Shown here: positions 37,694 to 47,906 of the stretch, one piece after another
Layout: every line of letters starts with the position of its first letter
Position numbering within the stretch: position 1 is the first letter of the stretch
Source: Bacteroidota bacterium
GTDB lineage: Bacteria; Bacteroidota; Bacteroidia; Chitinophagales; JADIYW01
Direction of reading: 5' to 3'
DNA length: 64,000 nt
NCBI GenBank assembly: GCA_016705125.1
Contig: JADIYW010000029.1
Span: 62,001 to 126,000 of the forward strand
The notes under the pieces: model-generated
The model's input: only the letters and a program-made list of their open reading frames with translations
The model's database searches: none
What the model was told of the DNA's origin: nothing
Position numbers and translations under genes: made by a program

Positions 37694-38701
37694 TTATTTA
37701 TTGAAATATGTTTTTTGAAATTCAATGATTTCATTTACTGCATTTATAGGTTGCAGTTTCCCTTCTTTAATGGCGTTTTCCAATTCAAATATTTTATTTT
37801 TTGTGTTTTGGTTCTCAATAAATTGTTGCCACCAAATTGACTTAATCTGCTGTCTAAAATTATTTATCTTTTGATTGGTTCTATTTTTTTCAAAATAGCC
37901 ATTCGTTGTTGTGATGCTTATAAATGAATCGATTGCATCAATTGTTTCTTTAATTCCAATACTTTCTATTGCCGAACCTATGATTACCTGTGGAGTCCAT
38001 CCTGAGGGCATTGCAGGAAATAAATGAAGTGCTAAGCTAAATTCAGCCTTTGCTATTTTTGCTTTTAGGATATTGTCTCCGTCGGCCTTATTTATAAATA
38101 CTAAATCTGCCAATTCCATAATGCCCCTTTTGATTCCTTGCAACTCATCTCCCGAGCCAGGCAACATCAATAGAAGGAAGAAATCAGTAACACCATGCAC
38201 GGCTGTTTCCGACTGTCCAACTCCAACCGTTTCAACTATAATATAGTTATAGCCTGCCGCCTCAAATAATAAAATTGTATCAGTTGTGTGGGCTGTTATA
38301 CCGCCTAATGTAATTCCTGATGGACTTGGTCGTATAAATACATTTGGGTCGTTTACTAAGTCAGTCATCCTTGTTTTATCTCCCAAAATACTGCCATTCG
38401 AATTTTGACTACTTGGGTCGATACTTAGAATCGCAATTTTATTTTCTTTATTGGATAGATTGCGGACAAATGTATTTATAAAAGTACTCTTTCCTACGCC
38501 AGGGACGCCAGTTATGCCAATTCTAATGGAAGGTTTGGTTTTTAATTCAGCACATTTTTTTAATAATTCAGCCGCAATTATTTTGTCACTTTCTTTTGTG
38601 CTTTCTATTAAAGTAATGGCTTGAGCAAGTACAACTTTATTGTTGTTTTGGATTTCGGAAACCCATAAATCAATTGAAATTTTTTTGCCCTTTATTTTCA
38701 A
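37694..38701 (-). CDS. meaB: Methylmalonyl-CoA mutase-associated GTPase MeaB
   Basis: A 335-residue G3E-family GTPase (MeaB/ArgK), which protects and reloads B12-dependent methylmalonyl-CoA mutase. The P-loop is GVPGVGKST (65-73); further motifs are SIDPSSQNSNGSILGDKTRM, SPSGITLGGIT, and the switch-like VETVGVGQSE. The NKAD base motif is seen as FINKADGDN. No ATG fits, so the start is TTG at 38701. The mutase gene is about 7 kb away on the other strand, not adjacent as in many genomes. Confidence 0.95.
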   Translation of the reverse strand: MKIKGKKISIDLWVSEIQNNNKVVLAQAITLIESTKESDKIIAAELLKKCAELKTKPSIRIGITGVPGVGKSTFINTFVRNLSNKENKIAILSIDPSSQNSNGSILGDKTRMTDLVNDPNVFIRPSPSGITLGGITAHTTDTILLFEAAGYNYIIVETVGVGQSETAVHGVTDFFLLLMLPGSGDELQGIKRGIMELADLVFINKADGDNILKAKIAKAEFSLALHLFPAMPSGWTPQVIIGSAIESIGIKETIDAIDSFISITTTNGYFEKNRTNQKINNFRQQIKSIWWQQFIENQNTKNKIFELENAIKEGKLQPINAVNEIIEFQKTYFNK

Positions 38702-38780
38702 AATCTTAATTAAAGGTAATGAAATTTTACAATGATAAAATAATTAAAAACATTTCAATTAGTAATTTTAATTCAAAATA

Positions 38781-40052
38781 CTACCCCGCAATATCATAAA
38801 TGGCAGAAAGAATTTTTTCTAGTTCTTTTGGGTAATTTGCATTTTCAATCATGCCTGGTGCATATACTGGAATAGATACCGTATGTCGTTGTTCGCCCAC
38901 AGAAATTATTATTTTTAATGGAATTGGTTGTGGGCCGTATTTTAAACTTTCAGTGCAGCCACCACAGCTATATGTTTCTTGAAAATCGAAATATCCATTT
39001 TCAATTATATATTCTGCTAATTTTATAATTTGATCCTTAGGTACTTTTTTCGAATAAGTAACTTTTCCGCCTAATTTAGATTCGTAATCTTTAGTAATTA
39101 CGCCATTATTATTAATCATTATTCTGTCCATAATTTTTGGATTAATACCTCCTTTCAATCCTCCACCACTTACATAAATTTCTACTAATGATTTCTTGTC
39201 AATTTCTACAATTGTATTTTTCTTTATAGACGACCTTATATTGTTAGTATTGGCATCGACCTTCGCCTGCTCCTTCGCTTGTTCTTGCATTTCTATTAAC
39301 TTTATTTTATAGACAACACCCATTTTTGCCACCTCTTCTGGAGTAAGGTTGTTGATGTTAAGTGTAAAGTTAGGCTCCGGTTGTATTTCTATTTTTTCTT
39401 TTTGAATCGGATTGAATTTTGCTTCTACAATAGGTAGGCTAGTTTGGTTTTTTGGTTTTAATTGTTCAGTACTATTGTTTTTTGTAATTGGTGCTTTATC
39501 AATATCAGGCTTTACGACAGGTTTGATTTTTGGGTCCTCTATTCGAGGTTGAATATTCGCTTTTGTATTATCATTGTTTGGTGTAAATGACTTAATCATA
39601 TTTTGCATCTTCTCAATATGTGTGTTAAGGCATTGACTAAATTGGTTAATGTCTTTTTGTGAAGTTGCAGGAATGAAGTGATATTCTAAAAGACCTCTTT
39701 CTGATTTATTGCTAATTACAAAAGTTTCGTTGTCGCAGTAAATTACATTCCATTGATCAACACCTTTAAATCCAAATGAAATGCCTGGAAGGTTGCCTGC
39801 GCTTACTTCATTCCAGGTGCCCATTTCTACCTTGTCAGATGCAGCTAGTGTGAAACTATTCCCTAACTCAAATTTTAGAAATACAAAGTTGAGTTCATCA
39901 CCTCTATTTACCACCTCAGAGGATATAGGTTTAAAGGCATAGTCAAATTTCCATGTTTGCTTCGTTAAAGAAGCCTTATCTATTCCAGCAATAGAAGCAA
40001 ATGGCAAAAGTAGTAATGCCATTTTGAATAAAATTATCCGTATAGTTGCCAT
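38781..40052 (-). CDS. Exported protein of unknown function
   Basis: I do not recognise this 423-residue protein. A signal peptide (ending ASIAG, about residue 24) is followed by a beta-rich domain (about 25-150), a Lys/Pro-rich linker (about 155-230) and a C-terminal domain (about 285-423). That last domain has a Cys triplet in SCGGC near 365 and PVYAPGM near 397. The overall N-domain, linker, C-domain plan suggests an envelope protein of Bacteroidota. It starts behind a 346-bp spacer and is followed 79 bp later by meaB, which has its own start and may or may not share the transcript. Confidence 0.6.
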   Translation of the reverse strand: MATIRIILFKMALLLLPFASIAGIDKASLTKQTWKFDYAFKPISSEVVNRGDELNFVFLKFELGNSFTLAASDKVEMGTWNEVSAGNLPGISFGFKGVDQWNVIYCDNETFVISNKSERGLLEYHFIPATSQKDINQFSQCLNTHIEKMQNMIKSFTPNNDNTKANIQPRIEDPKIKPVVKPDIDKAPITKNNSTEQLKPKNQTSLPIVEAKFNPIQKEKIEIQPEPNFTLNINNLTPEEVAKMGVVYKIKLIEMQEQAKEQAKVDANTNNIRSSIKKNTIVEIDKKSLVEIYVSGGGLKGGINPKIMDRIMINNNGVITKDYESKLGGKVTYSKKVPKDQIIKLAEYIIENGYFDFQETYSCGGCTESLKYGPQPIPLKIIISVGEQRHTVSIPVYAPGMIENANYPKELEKILSAIYDIAG

Positions 40053-40398
40053 ATCTTTTATGTTTTAAAATTTGTGTTAATAACTCTAATTTTTTATTTC
40101 TTTATGTAATTTCATTTTAAATATTAAAAATCAATTAGTTAAGTGTAAAAAACTAAAGTAATTTGGTGGAACAAATTTATGTTTGTTTTTCTATGGTTTT
40201 CCACATTAGATATTAACAACATGTTGATATATGTAAAAAAAATAATTATGTTGTATTGGTTTAGGGTCTGTTTGGGTGTGATATTTTAAAAAAATAATTT
40301 TTCAGAAAAATAGGTATTTTAGAAAATTTTGAGAAATTGAAAATTTTTGATATAGAAATATTGTGTGTAAATCCTACATGAAGTCTTATTTTTTAATA
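40053..40398. other. AT-rich intergenic region
   Basis: 346 bp between the DUF1275 gene and the unknown exported gene, both minus strand. I see no gene. The only candidate signal is minus-strand TAAATTTG (40172-40179), an exact -7 match about 120 nt before the exported gene. The right part, 40270-40350, is low-complexity A/T. Confidence 0.6.
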
Positions 40399-41103
40399 TT
40401 AAAGTCGTTTAATTTTTAGTTTAATATCATCATATATTAAACCTATAAGCAGTATTAGTGCAGCAATTACTAATACATAAAGTTGAATGGATGAATAAAA
40501 GATACCTCCAAGTAGCCCGCCTAAAAAGAAAAAAAGAATGATTGTTAAACGTAATTTTATGGAGGAATAAAGTTTGTCTTTTTGTTCCTTCAATTTGTAA
40601 AAGAAAAGTTGAGATAGTTCAATTCCTAAGTCAGTAAAAAGTCCTGTTAAATGTGTTGTTCGAACGGTGGCGTTTGAAATTGTGGTAACCAATGAATTTT
40701 GTAATCCCATAGCGAAAAGTAAGGAATAAGCCAATAGATTTGGACTTTCTGAAATCAATTCTTGTCCAAATATGGCCACTGAAATTAAAATAATACTTTC
40801 TATAATTATAGGTATTCTGTATATAAGCCTTTCATTTACTTTTGATATGAGCTCAATAGATAGGTTGGAAAAAAAGGAACCCAAAAAGAAAAATAAAATG
40901 AATATAAAATAATGTAACGCTTGCCAAAAATTTTGTTTAAAAACTTCGTCTACAAAAAAAGCAAAATGCCCTGTAACATTTGTGGTTAATTTTTGAACTG
41001 CCAAAAATCCTGCAACATTAACAACTCCTGCTACAAATGATAATAAGGATGCAATTCTTAAATTGTGCGATAAAGTTCTTTTCTTTCCTTTGTGTCTGAA
41101 CAT
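40399..41103 (-). CDS. DUF1275 (YoaK-like) membrane protein
   Basis: A 234-residue protein with about six membrane spans, of the DUF1275/YoaK family. Visible family blocks are SFVAGVVNVAGFLAVQKLTT, NVTGHFAFF, and the second-repeat block FAMGLQNSLVTTISNATVRT, then THLTGLFTDLG. The internal two-fold resemblance of TNVTGH and RTTHLTG segments is typical. Function is unknown. It is separated from the upstream FadL-like gene by 213 bp and has its own -7-like site. Confidence 0.9.
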   Translation of the reverse strand: MFRHKGKKRTLSHNLRIASLLSFVAGVVNVAGFLAVQKLTTNVTGHFAFFVDEVFKQNFWQALHYFIFILFFFLGSFFSNLSIELISKVNERLIYRIPIIIESIILISVAIFGQELISESPNLLAYSLLFAMGLQNSLVTTISNATVRTTHLTGLFTDLGIELSQLFFYKLKEQKDKLYSSIKLRLTIILFFFLGGLLGGIFYSSIQLYVLVIAALILLIGLIYDDIKLKIKRL

Positions 41104-41176
41104 ATTTTTTTGGCTACTGTCTTTTTCTCCTATTCCATTCTTTGCTAAATGTGAAATAGAAATCCAAAATAAATTG

Positions 41177-41184
41177 CAAAGTTA
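41177..41184 (-). promoter_or_regulatory. Candidate -7 element of the DUF1275 gene
   Basis: Minus-strand TAACTTTG matches TAnnTTTG exactly, 73 nt before the start codon. Confidence 0.35.
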
Positions 41185-41316
41185 GGATTTAATTTATTTT
41201 TTCATTCTAATTGTTAGGTAAATGCAATTTTTATAATGCGTTTTTTTTATATTAAAAATGGGATATTTTGGTAAAATAATTTTCTTTGGAATTTCGAATC
41301 CATTCAAAATAATCTT

Positions 41317-42777
41317 CTAAAATTTGTATCCTACACTTATAGTAATGTTTTGTTGGATACTTTCAATTGCTGCAATTGGGGTATCGCTGTTTCTCGAATA
41401 TGGAACAAATGTAGAAGTTTGTTTGCCTCTAGCATAAGCTGCATCAATAGAGAATTTTTTGCCTTTATAGCCCAATCCACCTGAATATAGGAAGTTGAAA
41501 TTTTTGTCAGTTTTGGGTTTAAAAACATCTGAAAAAGGAGAAGATTGGGCTTGCATTCCAGCACGAAAACGCATGTTTTTCCATTTCGATTCTAAGCCTA
41601 CTTTAATCGTTTGTGACCAATCATATTTTTGAGCTATGTTTTGGTTTAAATCCGCTTCCAATATTTTGGAACTAGGGTCATTATCATCAAATTTAAATTT
41701 AGCTTTCGATGGATTGCTTAATTCATATTCAATTCCAATTAATCCAAAATTGGGATGAACAAATGAAGCGCCTGTTTGTAATTTCCATGGCGTTACTACT
41801 TTATAATCAAAAGCACCCTCTGGCGATTCAGCATCAAATGTAAAAGTGGTGAAATCTGAATTTAAAATATTGATATAGCTATCTGATAATCTAAGCAATG
41901 TAGGCGTATGGAAAGCGACTGATAAGCGAATATTTTTATGAGGAATCGCTAGAAATCCCATTTTTAAATTAAATCCTATTCCATCTGTATTTAAATAATT
42001 TTCTTGGGTAAAACTATTAAATAGCGCTGTACTATCGTTTATATCAATTTCACGATACAAATAATTTTCTGTATAATTTACTAAAGGCAAACCAAATGTA
42101 GCACCTACATAAAGTTTATCATTTATACGTCCACTTCCTGAAATAGCTAATTCATCTATTCCACCTTTTCTTTCAATAGTCATTTGTTGCTCAATATTTC
42201 CATTTTTTACAATAGAAGTATAGTTTAAGCCTGTTGGTGTGTCTACTGTTATTAGTTCGGATAAAAATGCTAAGCTGGCATCAAATGGATAATTACTTTC
42301 AGCGGCATTTACATCAAAACCTTGTATTTTATCTGCATAAGATTCTAAAATGGAGTTTCTATTATTATATCCGGAAATAAAAATCGACTCATTAAAGTTA
42401 GCTTGCTTATTGAGTGCAATTCCAAATGATGCTTTGCCTTCTAATTTTGAAGGCGAAATTACCGCTCCAAATCCAGCCAGGCCAACATTGAATTTATTAT
42501 CACTAGTCTTATTGTTAAAATAATCTACATTGTTATTGCCGAAAATGAAAGCAGGAGAAATTGTAAACTCATTTGATGTAAATCGAGCAAGTCCAGCTGG
42601 ATTCGAACTCATACATGACATGTCGCCTCCTATAGTTCCGAAAATCCCTCCTGTGCCAATATTTCGCGCAGTACCCCAATTTTGAGTAGTCGAATACCTT
42701 AATGCATCGATATCAGTTTGGGCATTTAGCCAATAAATATTAACAAATGCAAAACAAAGCAATAGTACTTTTTTCAT
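41317..42777 (-). CDS. OmpP1/FadL-family outer-membrane transporter
   Basis: A 486-residue barrel of the FadL family, which carries hydrophobic compounds such as long-chain fatty acids over the outer membrane. A signal peptide (ending WLNAQ) precedes the family-typical start: LRYSTTQNWGTARNIGTGGI and the NPAGLARF motif near residue 60. Strands run to the C-terminus, which ends SVGYKF. It follows the Asn/Trp-rich secreted protein gene by 30 bp and is probably co-transcribed with it. This arrangement beside proS recurs in Bacteroidota, in my recollection. Confidence 0.9.
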   Translation of the reverse strand: MKKVLLLCFAFVNIYWLNAQTDIDALRYSTTQNWGTARNIGTGGIFGTIGGDMSCMSSNPAGLARFTSNEFTISPAFIFGNNNVDYFNNKTSDNKFNVGLAGFGAVISPSKLEGKASFGIALNKQANFNESIFISGYNNRNSILESYADKIQGFDVNAAESNYPFDASLAFLSELITVDTPTGLNYTSIVKNGNIEQQMTIERKGGIDELAISGSGRINDKLYVGATFGLPLVNYTENYLYREIDINDSTALFNSFTQENYLNTDGIGFNLKMGFLAIPHKNIRLSVAFHTPTLLRLSDSYINILNSDFTTFTFDAESPEGAFDYKVVTPWKLQTGASFVHPNFGLIGIEYELSNPSKAKFKFDDNDPSSKILEADLNQNIAQKYDWSQTIKVGLESKWKNMRFRAGMQAQSSPFSDVFKPKTDKNFNFLYSGGLGYKGKKFSIDAAYARGKQTSTFVPYSRNSDTPIAAIESIQQNITISVGYKF

Positions 42778-42807
42778 AAGGCTTTTGATAAAGGAATTTT
42801 TGGAAAA

Positions 42808-44133
42808 CTATTTAATTACCTTATTTGTTTTTATTCCATTACTATTATTTGCAGGTTTTGGAGCATTGTTTTGTGGTTGGTAATTTTGTTGTGGTTTTGG
42901 CTGATAATTCTGTTGTGGTTTAGGTTGTTGATTTTGTTGTGGGGCATATTTTGGCTCTTTCACTATTTTAACTGGTTGCTCGTATTGTGGTTTTACAGGC
43001 GCTTTAGGTGTTGAGATAGTTTCCTCACTTGGATTTTTTATTGGCTGATTTATATTATTTTTTGGTGTTTTTACAGGAGGTGTTTGAACTCCATTATTAT
43101 AATTTTGATTGTTATTATTACCTTGATTGATAGGTGCATTTGTTGGTTCAACCACCACGTTTTTTGGGGTTTTGGTATAGTCAATAGGCGTATTGTTTCC
43201 ATTGCCATAAAAATTATCCAAAGCTGGATTGGTTGTGGTAGGTTTTTGTGGAGTTACAACTTGTGGTTGGTTGTTTACAGGATTTTTTACGTCTTTACCG
43301 TATGTAATACCTGAATTATTTTGTTGTTGACCATAATTATTATTCTGTGGGGTATTATTATATGCACCACCTCTTGGGCCATACACTACATCTCGTTGTG
43401 GTCCGTAGTCGTTATAATAATTATTTATGCAATGAGGATTGTTGAATGGATTATAGTTGTTTCCATAATAATTGTTTATCACCACCGGATTTCCCCAGAA
43501 AGGGGTATTCCAACTATTTCCCCAACCAAAATTATTGTTCCATCCATTATTCCAACCAAAATTGTTCCAAGGGTTATTATTTACAATAAAAATAGAAGTA
43601 TAACCAGAATTAAATCCAAACCAAGGGTCGTTAAATGAATTTCCCCAACCCCAGTTATTATTGAATCCGCTATTCCATCCCCAATTATTATTAAATCCGT
43701 TATTCCATCCGAAATTTGAATTACCCCATGTATTAGTAACTCCCCAACTCCATCTTGAATCTTGATTTCCATTTTCAAATCTATTCAATCTATCCGTATA
43801 AGACATTCTATAATCACTTTCGGTAGCATCAACATTACTGTTACGCTCATTTTGATCATTATATCTGTATTCCGAATTAGTCGTTTCGTTTGGTTGAATT
43901 ACACGTGTTGAAATCTCGCCACTTTCTAATTGACTATTAGGTTCTGAAGAAACAGGAACTTCGTAATTATTTATTTCGGGAGGTGCTGGTTGAACAACAG
44001 CCGTTTTTTTAACTTTTTCTTTTTTAAAATGATCATCATATACGTCATCATGATTCTGAGCTTGTGCCACAGCGAATAAGCTACTTAGGAGGGTAAAGCT
44101 TATAAAAATTCTTTTAATACCTTTCTTTTTCAT
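42808..44133 (-). CDS. Asn/Trp/Gly/Pro-rich secreted protein
   Basis: A 441-residue exported protein (signal peptide ending AQAQ, about residue 26). Residues about 125-230 are made of NNWGWNSGFNN-like and GWGNSW-like units rich in Asn, Trp, Gly and Phe. The rest is Pro/Gln/Asn-rich and disordered, ending with four QPKPQQNYQ-type repeats. No catalytic domain is visible. It may be a surface or matrix protein, or a periplasmic spacer, though no function can be given. The promoter lies in a compact divergent region with proS, and the FadL-like gene follows by 30 bp. Confidence 0.75.
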   Translation of the reverse strand: MKKKGIKRIFISFTLLSSLFAVAQAQNHDDVYDDHFKKEKVKKTAVVQPAPPEINNYEVPVSSEPNSQLESGEISTRVIQPNETTNSEYRYNDQNERNSNVDATESDYRMSYTDRLNRFENGNQDSRWSWGVTNTWGNSNFGWNNGFNNNWGWNSGFNNNWGWGNSFNDPWFGFNSGYTSIFIVNNNPWNNFGWNNGWNNNFGWGNSWNTPFWGNPVVINNYYGNNYNPFNNPHCINNYYNDYGPQRDVVYGPRGGAYNNTPQNNNYGQQQNNSGITYGKDVKNPVNNQPQVVTPQKPTTTNPALDNFYGNGNNTPIDYTKTPKNVVVEPTNAPINQGNNNNQNYNNGVQTPPVKTPKNNINQPIKNPSEETISTPKAPVKPQYEQPVKIVKEPKYAPQQNQQPKPQQNYQPKPQQNYQPQNNAPKPANNSNGIKTNKVIK

Positions 44134-44159
44134 TTCTTTATATTTTATTAATGAGTATT

Positions 44160-44183
44160 CAAATTTAGCTTTTTTTATCTTTG
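44160..44183. promoter_or_regulatory. Divergent promoter pair, secreted protein and proS
   Basis: Minus-strand TAAATTTG (44167-44160) and plus-strand TATCTTTG (44176-44183) are both exact TAnnTTTG matches, 8 bp apart and facing outward. They lie 26 nt and 58 nt before the two start codons. The polymerases would overlap, so mutual interference is likely. Confidence 0.5.
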
Positions 44184-44241
44184 TACTTTTTAAAACGTAA
44201 ATTTATATCTTTTAGTTCAAATACTATACCAATCTATAAAA

Positions 44242-45720
44242 ATGAGTAAGGAATTAACATCTAGGGAAGCGGATTATTCGCAATGGTACAATGATTTAGT
44301 AATAAAAGGAGGATTAGCCGATTATTCCGCTGTTAGAGGGTGTATGGTTATTAAACCCTATGGATTCACACTTTGGGAAAATATGAGAGATGTTTTGGAC
44401 AAAAAATTTAAACAAACAGGCCATGTAAATGCCTATTTTCCGCTACTTATTCCTAAAAGTTTTTTAAGTAAAGAGGCTGCTCATATCGAGGGATTTGCCA
44501 CAGAATGTGCCGTAGTTACCCATTATAGATTAAAAAGTGATCCAAATGGAGGCGGGATGATAGTAGACCCAGAGGCAAAATTAGAGGAGGAATTGATTAT
44601 TCGACCAACCTCCGAAACGATTATTTGGAATACCTATAAAACATGGATTCAATCTTATCGCGATTTACCTATTTTGGTAAACCAATGGGCTAATGTGGTG
44701 CGATGGGAAATGAGAACTAGGTTATTTTTAAGAACGGCAGAATTTTTATGGCAAGAAGGTCATACTGCACATGCTACACCACAGGAAGCAATAGATGAAA
44801 CAAAGCAAATGTTAGAAGTTTATGCTGAATTTGCTGAAAAATATATGGCTATGCCTGTCATTAAGGGCGTGAAAACTGCAAATGAACGGTTTGCAGGAGC
44901 AGTAGATACTTATACTATTGAGGCTTTGATGCAAGACGGTAAAGCATTACAATCAGGTACTTCTCATTTCTTGGGTCAAAATTTTGCAAAGGCATTTGAT
45001 GTAAAATTTGCCTCTAAAGAAGGTGTTGAAGAATATGTTTGGGCTACATCTTGGGGTGTTTCTACTCGATTGATTGGCGCTCTAATAATGGCACATTCAG
45101 ATGATGATGGATTAATAATTCCTCCAAAAATTGCTCCTTTCCATGTCGTTTTAATTCCTTTTTTGCAAAAAAATGTAGAAGAAAGAACAGCAATTGAAGC
45201 AAAAACGAAAGAAATTAAAACTGCACTTGAAGAAAAAGGTATTAGAGTGATGTTGGATATGGATGATTCAAAGCGGCCAGGTTTTAAATTTGCAGAATAT
45301 GAATTAAAAGGAATCCCAGTTAGAATTGTAATTGGACCACGAGATTTGGCAAATGGAGTAGTAGAAGTGGCTCGTCGCGATACAAAAGAAAAAAGTCTAG
45401 TTCAATTAGAAGGGTTAGAGCAAACTATCACCCAATTGTTGGATGATATTCAGGAAAATATTTACCAAAAGGCACTAAAATTTAGAGATGATAGCATTAC
45501 AAAAGTAGATACTTGGGATGAATTCATCAGCGTTTTGGATGGCAAAGCAGGTTTTATTTTGGCGCATTGGGATGGAACAAGTGAAACAGAAACCAAGATT
45601 AAAGAACTTACTAAGGCTACTATAAGGTGTATTCCTTTAGACAATCCATTGGAAGATGGAAAATGTATTTTAACAGGAAAACCATCAATACAAAGAGTGC
45701 TTTTTGCAAGGGCGTACTAA
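44242..45720 (+). CDS. proS: Prolyl-tRNA synthetase (short eukaryote/archaeal-like type)
   Basis: A 492-residue class II synthetase that charges tRNA-Pro. It lacks the editing insertion of long bacterial ProRS and belongs to the short type. Seen are the class II motifs: motif 2 ([20 protein letters not shown], then [12 protein letters not shown]) and motif 3 ([20 protein letters not shown]). The anticodon-binding domain begins near 300 (FHVVLIPFL) and a C-terminal zinc-type domain ends the protein. Methylmalonyl-CoA mutase follows after 43 bp on the same strand. Confidence 0.97.
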   Translation: MSKELTSREADYSQWYNDLVIKGGLADYSAVRGCMVIKPYGFTLWENMRDVLDKKFKQTGHVNAYFPLLIPKSFLSKEAAHIEGFATECAVVTHYRLKSDPNGGGMIVDPEAKLEEELIIRPTSETIIWNTYKTWIQSYRDLPILVNQWANVVRWEMRTRLFLRTAEFLWQEGHTAHATPQEAIDETKQMLEVYAEFAEKYMAMPVIKGVKTANERFAGAVDTYTIEALMQDGKALQSGTSHFLGQNFAKAFDVKFASKEGVEEYVWATSWGVSTRLIGALIMAHSDDDGLIIPPKIAPFHVVLIPFLQKNVEERTAIEAKTKEIKTALEEKGIRVMLDMDDSKRPGFKFAEYELKGIPVRIVIGPRDLANGVVEVARRDTKEKSLVQLEGLEQTITQLLDDIQENIYQKALKFRDDSITKVDTWDEFISVLDGKAGFILAHWDGTSETETKIKELTKATIRCIPLDNPLEDGKCILTGKPSIQRVLFARAY

Positions 45721-45763
45721 TATTTTGATTTTAGTATTAATTTGTAACCACTAAATGTAAAAA

Positions 45764-47902
45764 ATGAGATATGATCTTAAAAATATTAATTGGTATGATT
45801 TTGTAAATAAAACATCATCGCCACCAAATTTAGTGGACCAAGAGTGGCTTACACCTGAGGGTATTTCTATAAAAAGAAAATTTGAAGCCAAAGACCTTAA
45901 ATTGGCTACTCATTTAGATTTTACTGCTGGAATACCGCCATTTTTGCGGGGGCCATATAGTACGATGTATATACTTAATCCTTGGACCATTAGGCAATAT
46001 GCGGGCTTTTCAACTGCAGAGGCTTCAAATGCATTTTACTTAAATAATCTCAAAGCCGGACAAATGGGATTGTCGGTAGCATTCGATTTGGCAACCCATA
46101 GAGGGTATGATTCGGATCATGAAAGGGTAGAAGGCGACGTTGGAAAAGCGGGCGTAGCAATCGATTCAATTTTGGATATGAAAATCCTACTTGATCAGAT
46201 TCCTTTAGATAAAATATCCGTAAGTATGACCATGAATGGGGCGGTACTTCCAATACTTGCGTTTTATATAGTAGCTGCCGAGGAGCAAGGCGTATCTTTA
46301 GCCCAACTAAGCGGCACCATTCAGAATGATATTTTAAAGGAATTTATGGTGCGCAATACTTATATCTATCCACCAGCAGCGAGTATGCGTATTATCTCCG
46401 ATATATTTCAGTTTACGGCCCAATACATGCCAAAGTTCAATTCTATAAGCATCTCTGGCTATCATCTTCAGGAAGCTGGCGCAACGGCGGATATCGAGTT
46501 GGCATATACCTTAGCAGATGGCTTAGAGTATCTGCGAACAGGTATTGCTGCAGGTTTGGATATAGATCATTTTGCTCCGCGTTTATCTTTTTTTTGGGCG
46601 ATAGGAATGAATCATTTTATGGAAATTGCAAAAATGAGGGCTGGTAGAATGTTATGGGCAAAAATAGTAAAACAATATAATCCGAAAGACCCAAAGTCAA
46701 TGGCACTTAGAACCCATTGCCAAACCTCTGGCTGGAGTCTTACCGCTCAAGATCCTTATAATAATGTAGCCAGAACATGTATTGAAGCAATGGCAGCCGC
46801 GCTTGGACATACACAATCATTGCATACCAATGCACTCGATGAAGCAATAGCATTGCCAACTGATTTTTCGGCACGAATAGCCAGAAATACACAGATTTAT
46901 TTACAGGAAGAAACAGGAATCACCAAAGTTGTAGATCCTTGGGGTGGTTCCTATTATATTGAATTCCTTACCGACCAGATAGCACAAAAGGCTTGGGAAT
47001 TGATTCAAGAGGTGGAGGAATTGGGTGGAATGTCCAAAGCTATTGAAGCGGGGCTACCCAAAATGAGAATAGAAGAAGCAGCTGCAAAAAAGCAAGCCAA
47101 AATAGATGCTGGGAAAGATTTAATTATAGGTGTAAATGCTTATCAATTAGAAGAGGAAACAGAAATTGAAACCCGAGAAGTAGATAATTCTGCGGTTAGA
47201 GAGAATCAAATTAAGCGACTTAAAAAGTTAAAACTAGAGCGAAATAATGCTGAAATAAAATTGACTTTGGCAAAATTAGAAGATGCAGCACGCTCGAACA
47301 ATGAAAATCTTTTGGCGATTGCCATAGAAGCAGCAAGAAAAAAAGCTACATTGGGTGAAATTTCTTTAGCTTTGGAAAATGCTTTTGGTAGGTATAAAGC
47401 AAAAATGAATAGTATTTCAGGAGTTTACTCAGCAGAAATTGCCATGAACAAAGATTTTATAAAAGCGAAAGAATTATCTGATAAATTTGCCCTTTTGGAG
47501 GGAAGAAGACCCCGAATATTGGTTGCAAAGGTAGGACAAGATGGGCACGACCGTGGCGCCAAAGTAATTGCCACAAGTTTTGCTGATATAGGGTTTGATG
47601 TTGATATCGGCCCTTTATTTCAAACGCCAAGCGAAGTAGCACAACAAGCCATAGAAAATGACGTTCACATAGTTGGGATATCGAGTTTGGCAGCTGGACA
47701 CAAAACATTGGTGCCTCAGTTAATTAGACATTTAACTGAAATGGGAAGAGAAGATATTATGGTAGTTTGTGGCGGTGTAATTCCTCAAAAGGATTATCAA
47801 TTTCTGTATAATTTGGGTGTTGTAGGGATTTATGGCCCTGGCACGATTATTTCTACTGCTGCAATAGATATTTTGAATAAATTATTGGATCAAGTAGAGT
47901 AA
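45764..47902 (+). CDS. scpA: Methylmalonyl-CoA mutase, catalytic subunit
   Basis: A 712-residue B12-dependent mutase interconverting succinyl-CoA and (R)-methylmalonyl-CoA. The substrate barrel carries [41 protein letters not shown] and [16 protein letters not shown]. The C-terminal cobalamin domain has DGHDRG (593-598) with axial His595. No small mutA-type subunit is adjacent, so a homodimer is possible. The MeaB chaperone is encoded about 7 kb upstream. A dead M16-like gene begins 4 bp downstream. Confidence 0.96.
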   Translation: MRYDLKNINWYDFVNKTSSPPNLVDQEWLTPEGISIKRKFEAKDLKLATHLDFTAGIPPFLRGPYSTMYILNPWTIRQYAGFSTAEASNAFYLNNLKAGQMGLSVAFDLATHRGYDSDHERVEGDVGKAGVAIDSILDMKILLDQIPLDKISVSMTMNGAVLPILAFYIVAAEEQGVSLAQLSGTIQNDILKEFMVRNTYIYPPAASMRIISDIFQFTAQYMPKFNSISISGYHLQEAGATADIELAYTLADGLEYLRTGIAAGLDIDHFAPRLSFFWAIGMNHFMEIAKMRAGRMLWAKIVKQYNPKDPKSMALRTHCQTSGWSLTAQDPYNNVARTCIEAMAAALGHTQSLHTNALDEAIALPTDFSARIARNTQIYLQEETGITKVVDPWGGSYYIEFLTDQIAQKAWELIQEVEELGGMSKAIEAGLPKMRIEEAAAKKQAKIDAGKDLIIGVNAYQLEEETEIETREVDNSAVRENQIKRLKKLKLERNNAEIKLTLAKLEDAARSNNENLLAIAIEAARKKATLGEISLALENAFGRYKAKMNSISGVYSAEIAMNKDFIKAKELSDKFALLEGRRPRILVAKVGQDGHDRGAKVIATSFADIGFDVDIGPLFQTPSEVAQQAIENDVHIVGISSLAAGHKTLVPQLIRHLTEMGREDIMVVCGGVIPQKDYQFLYNLGVVGIYGPGTIISTAAIDILNKLLDQVE

Positions 47903-47906
47903 GTTA

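Noticed and set aside
43084..43638. Plus-strand open frames of Ile-rich peptides inside the Asn/Trp-rich gene
   Set aside because: AAT and AAC codons on the minus strand give ATT and GTT on the plus strand, so these are composition artefacts.
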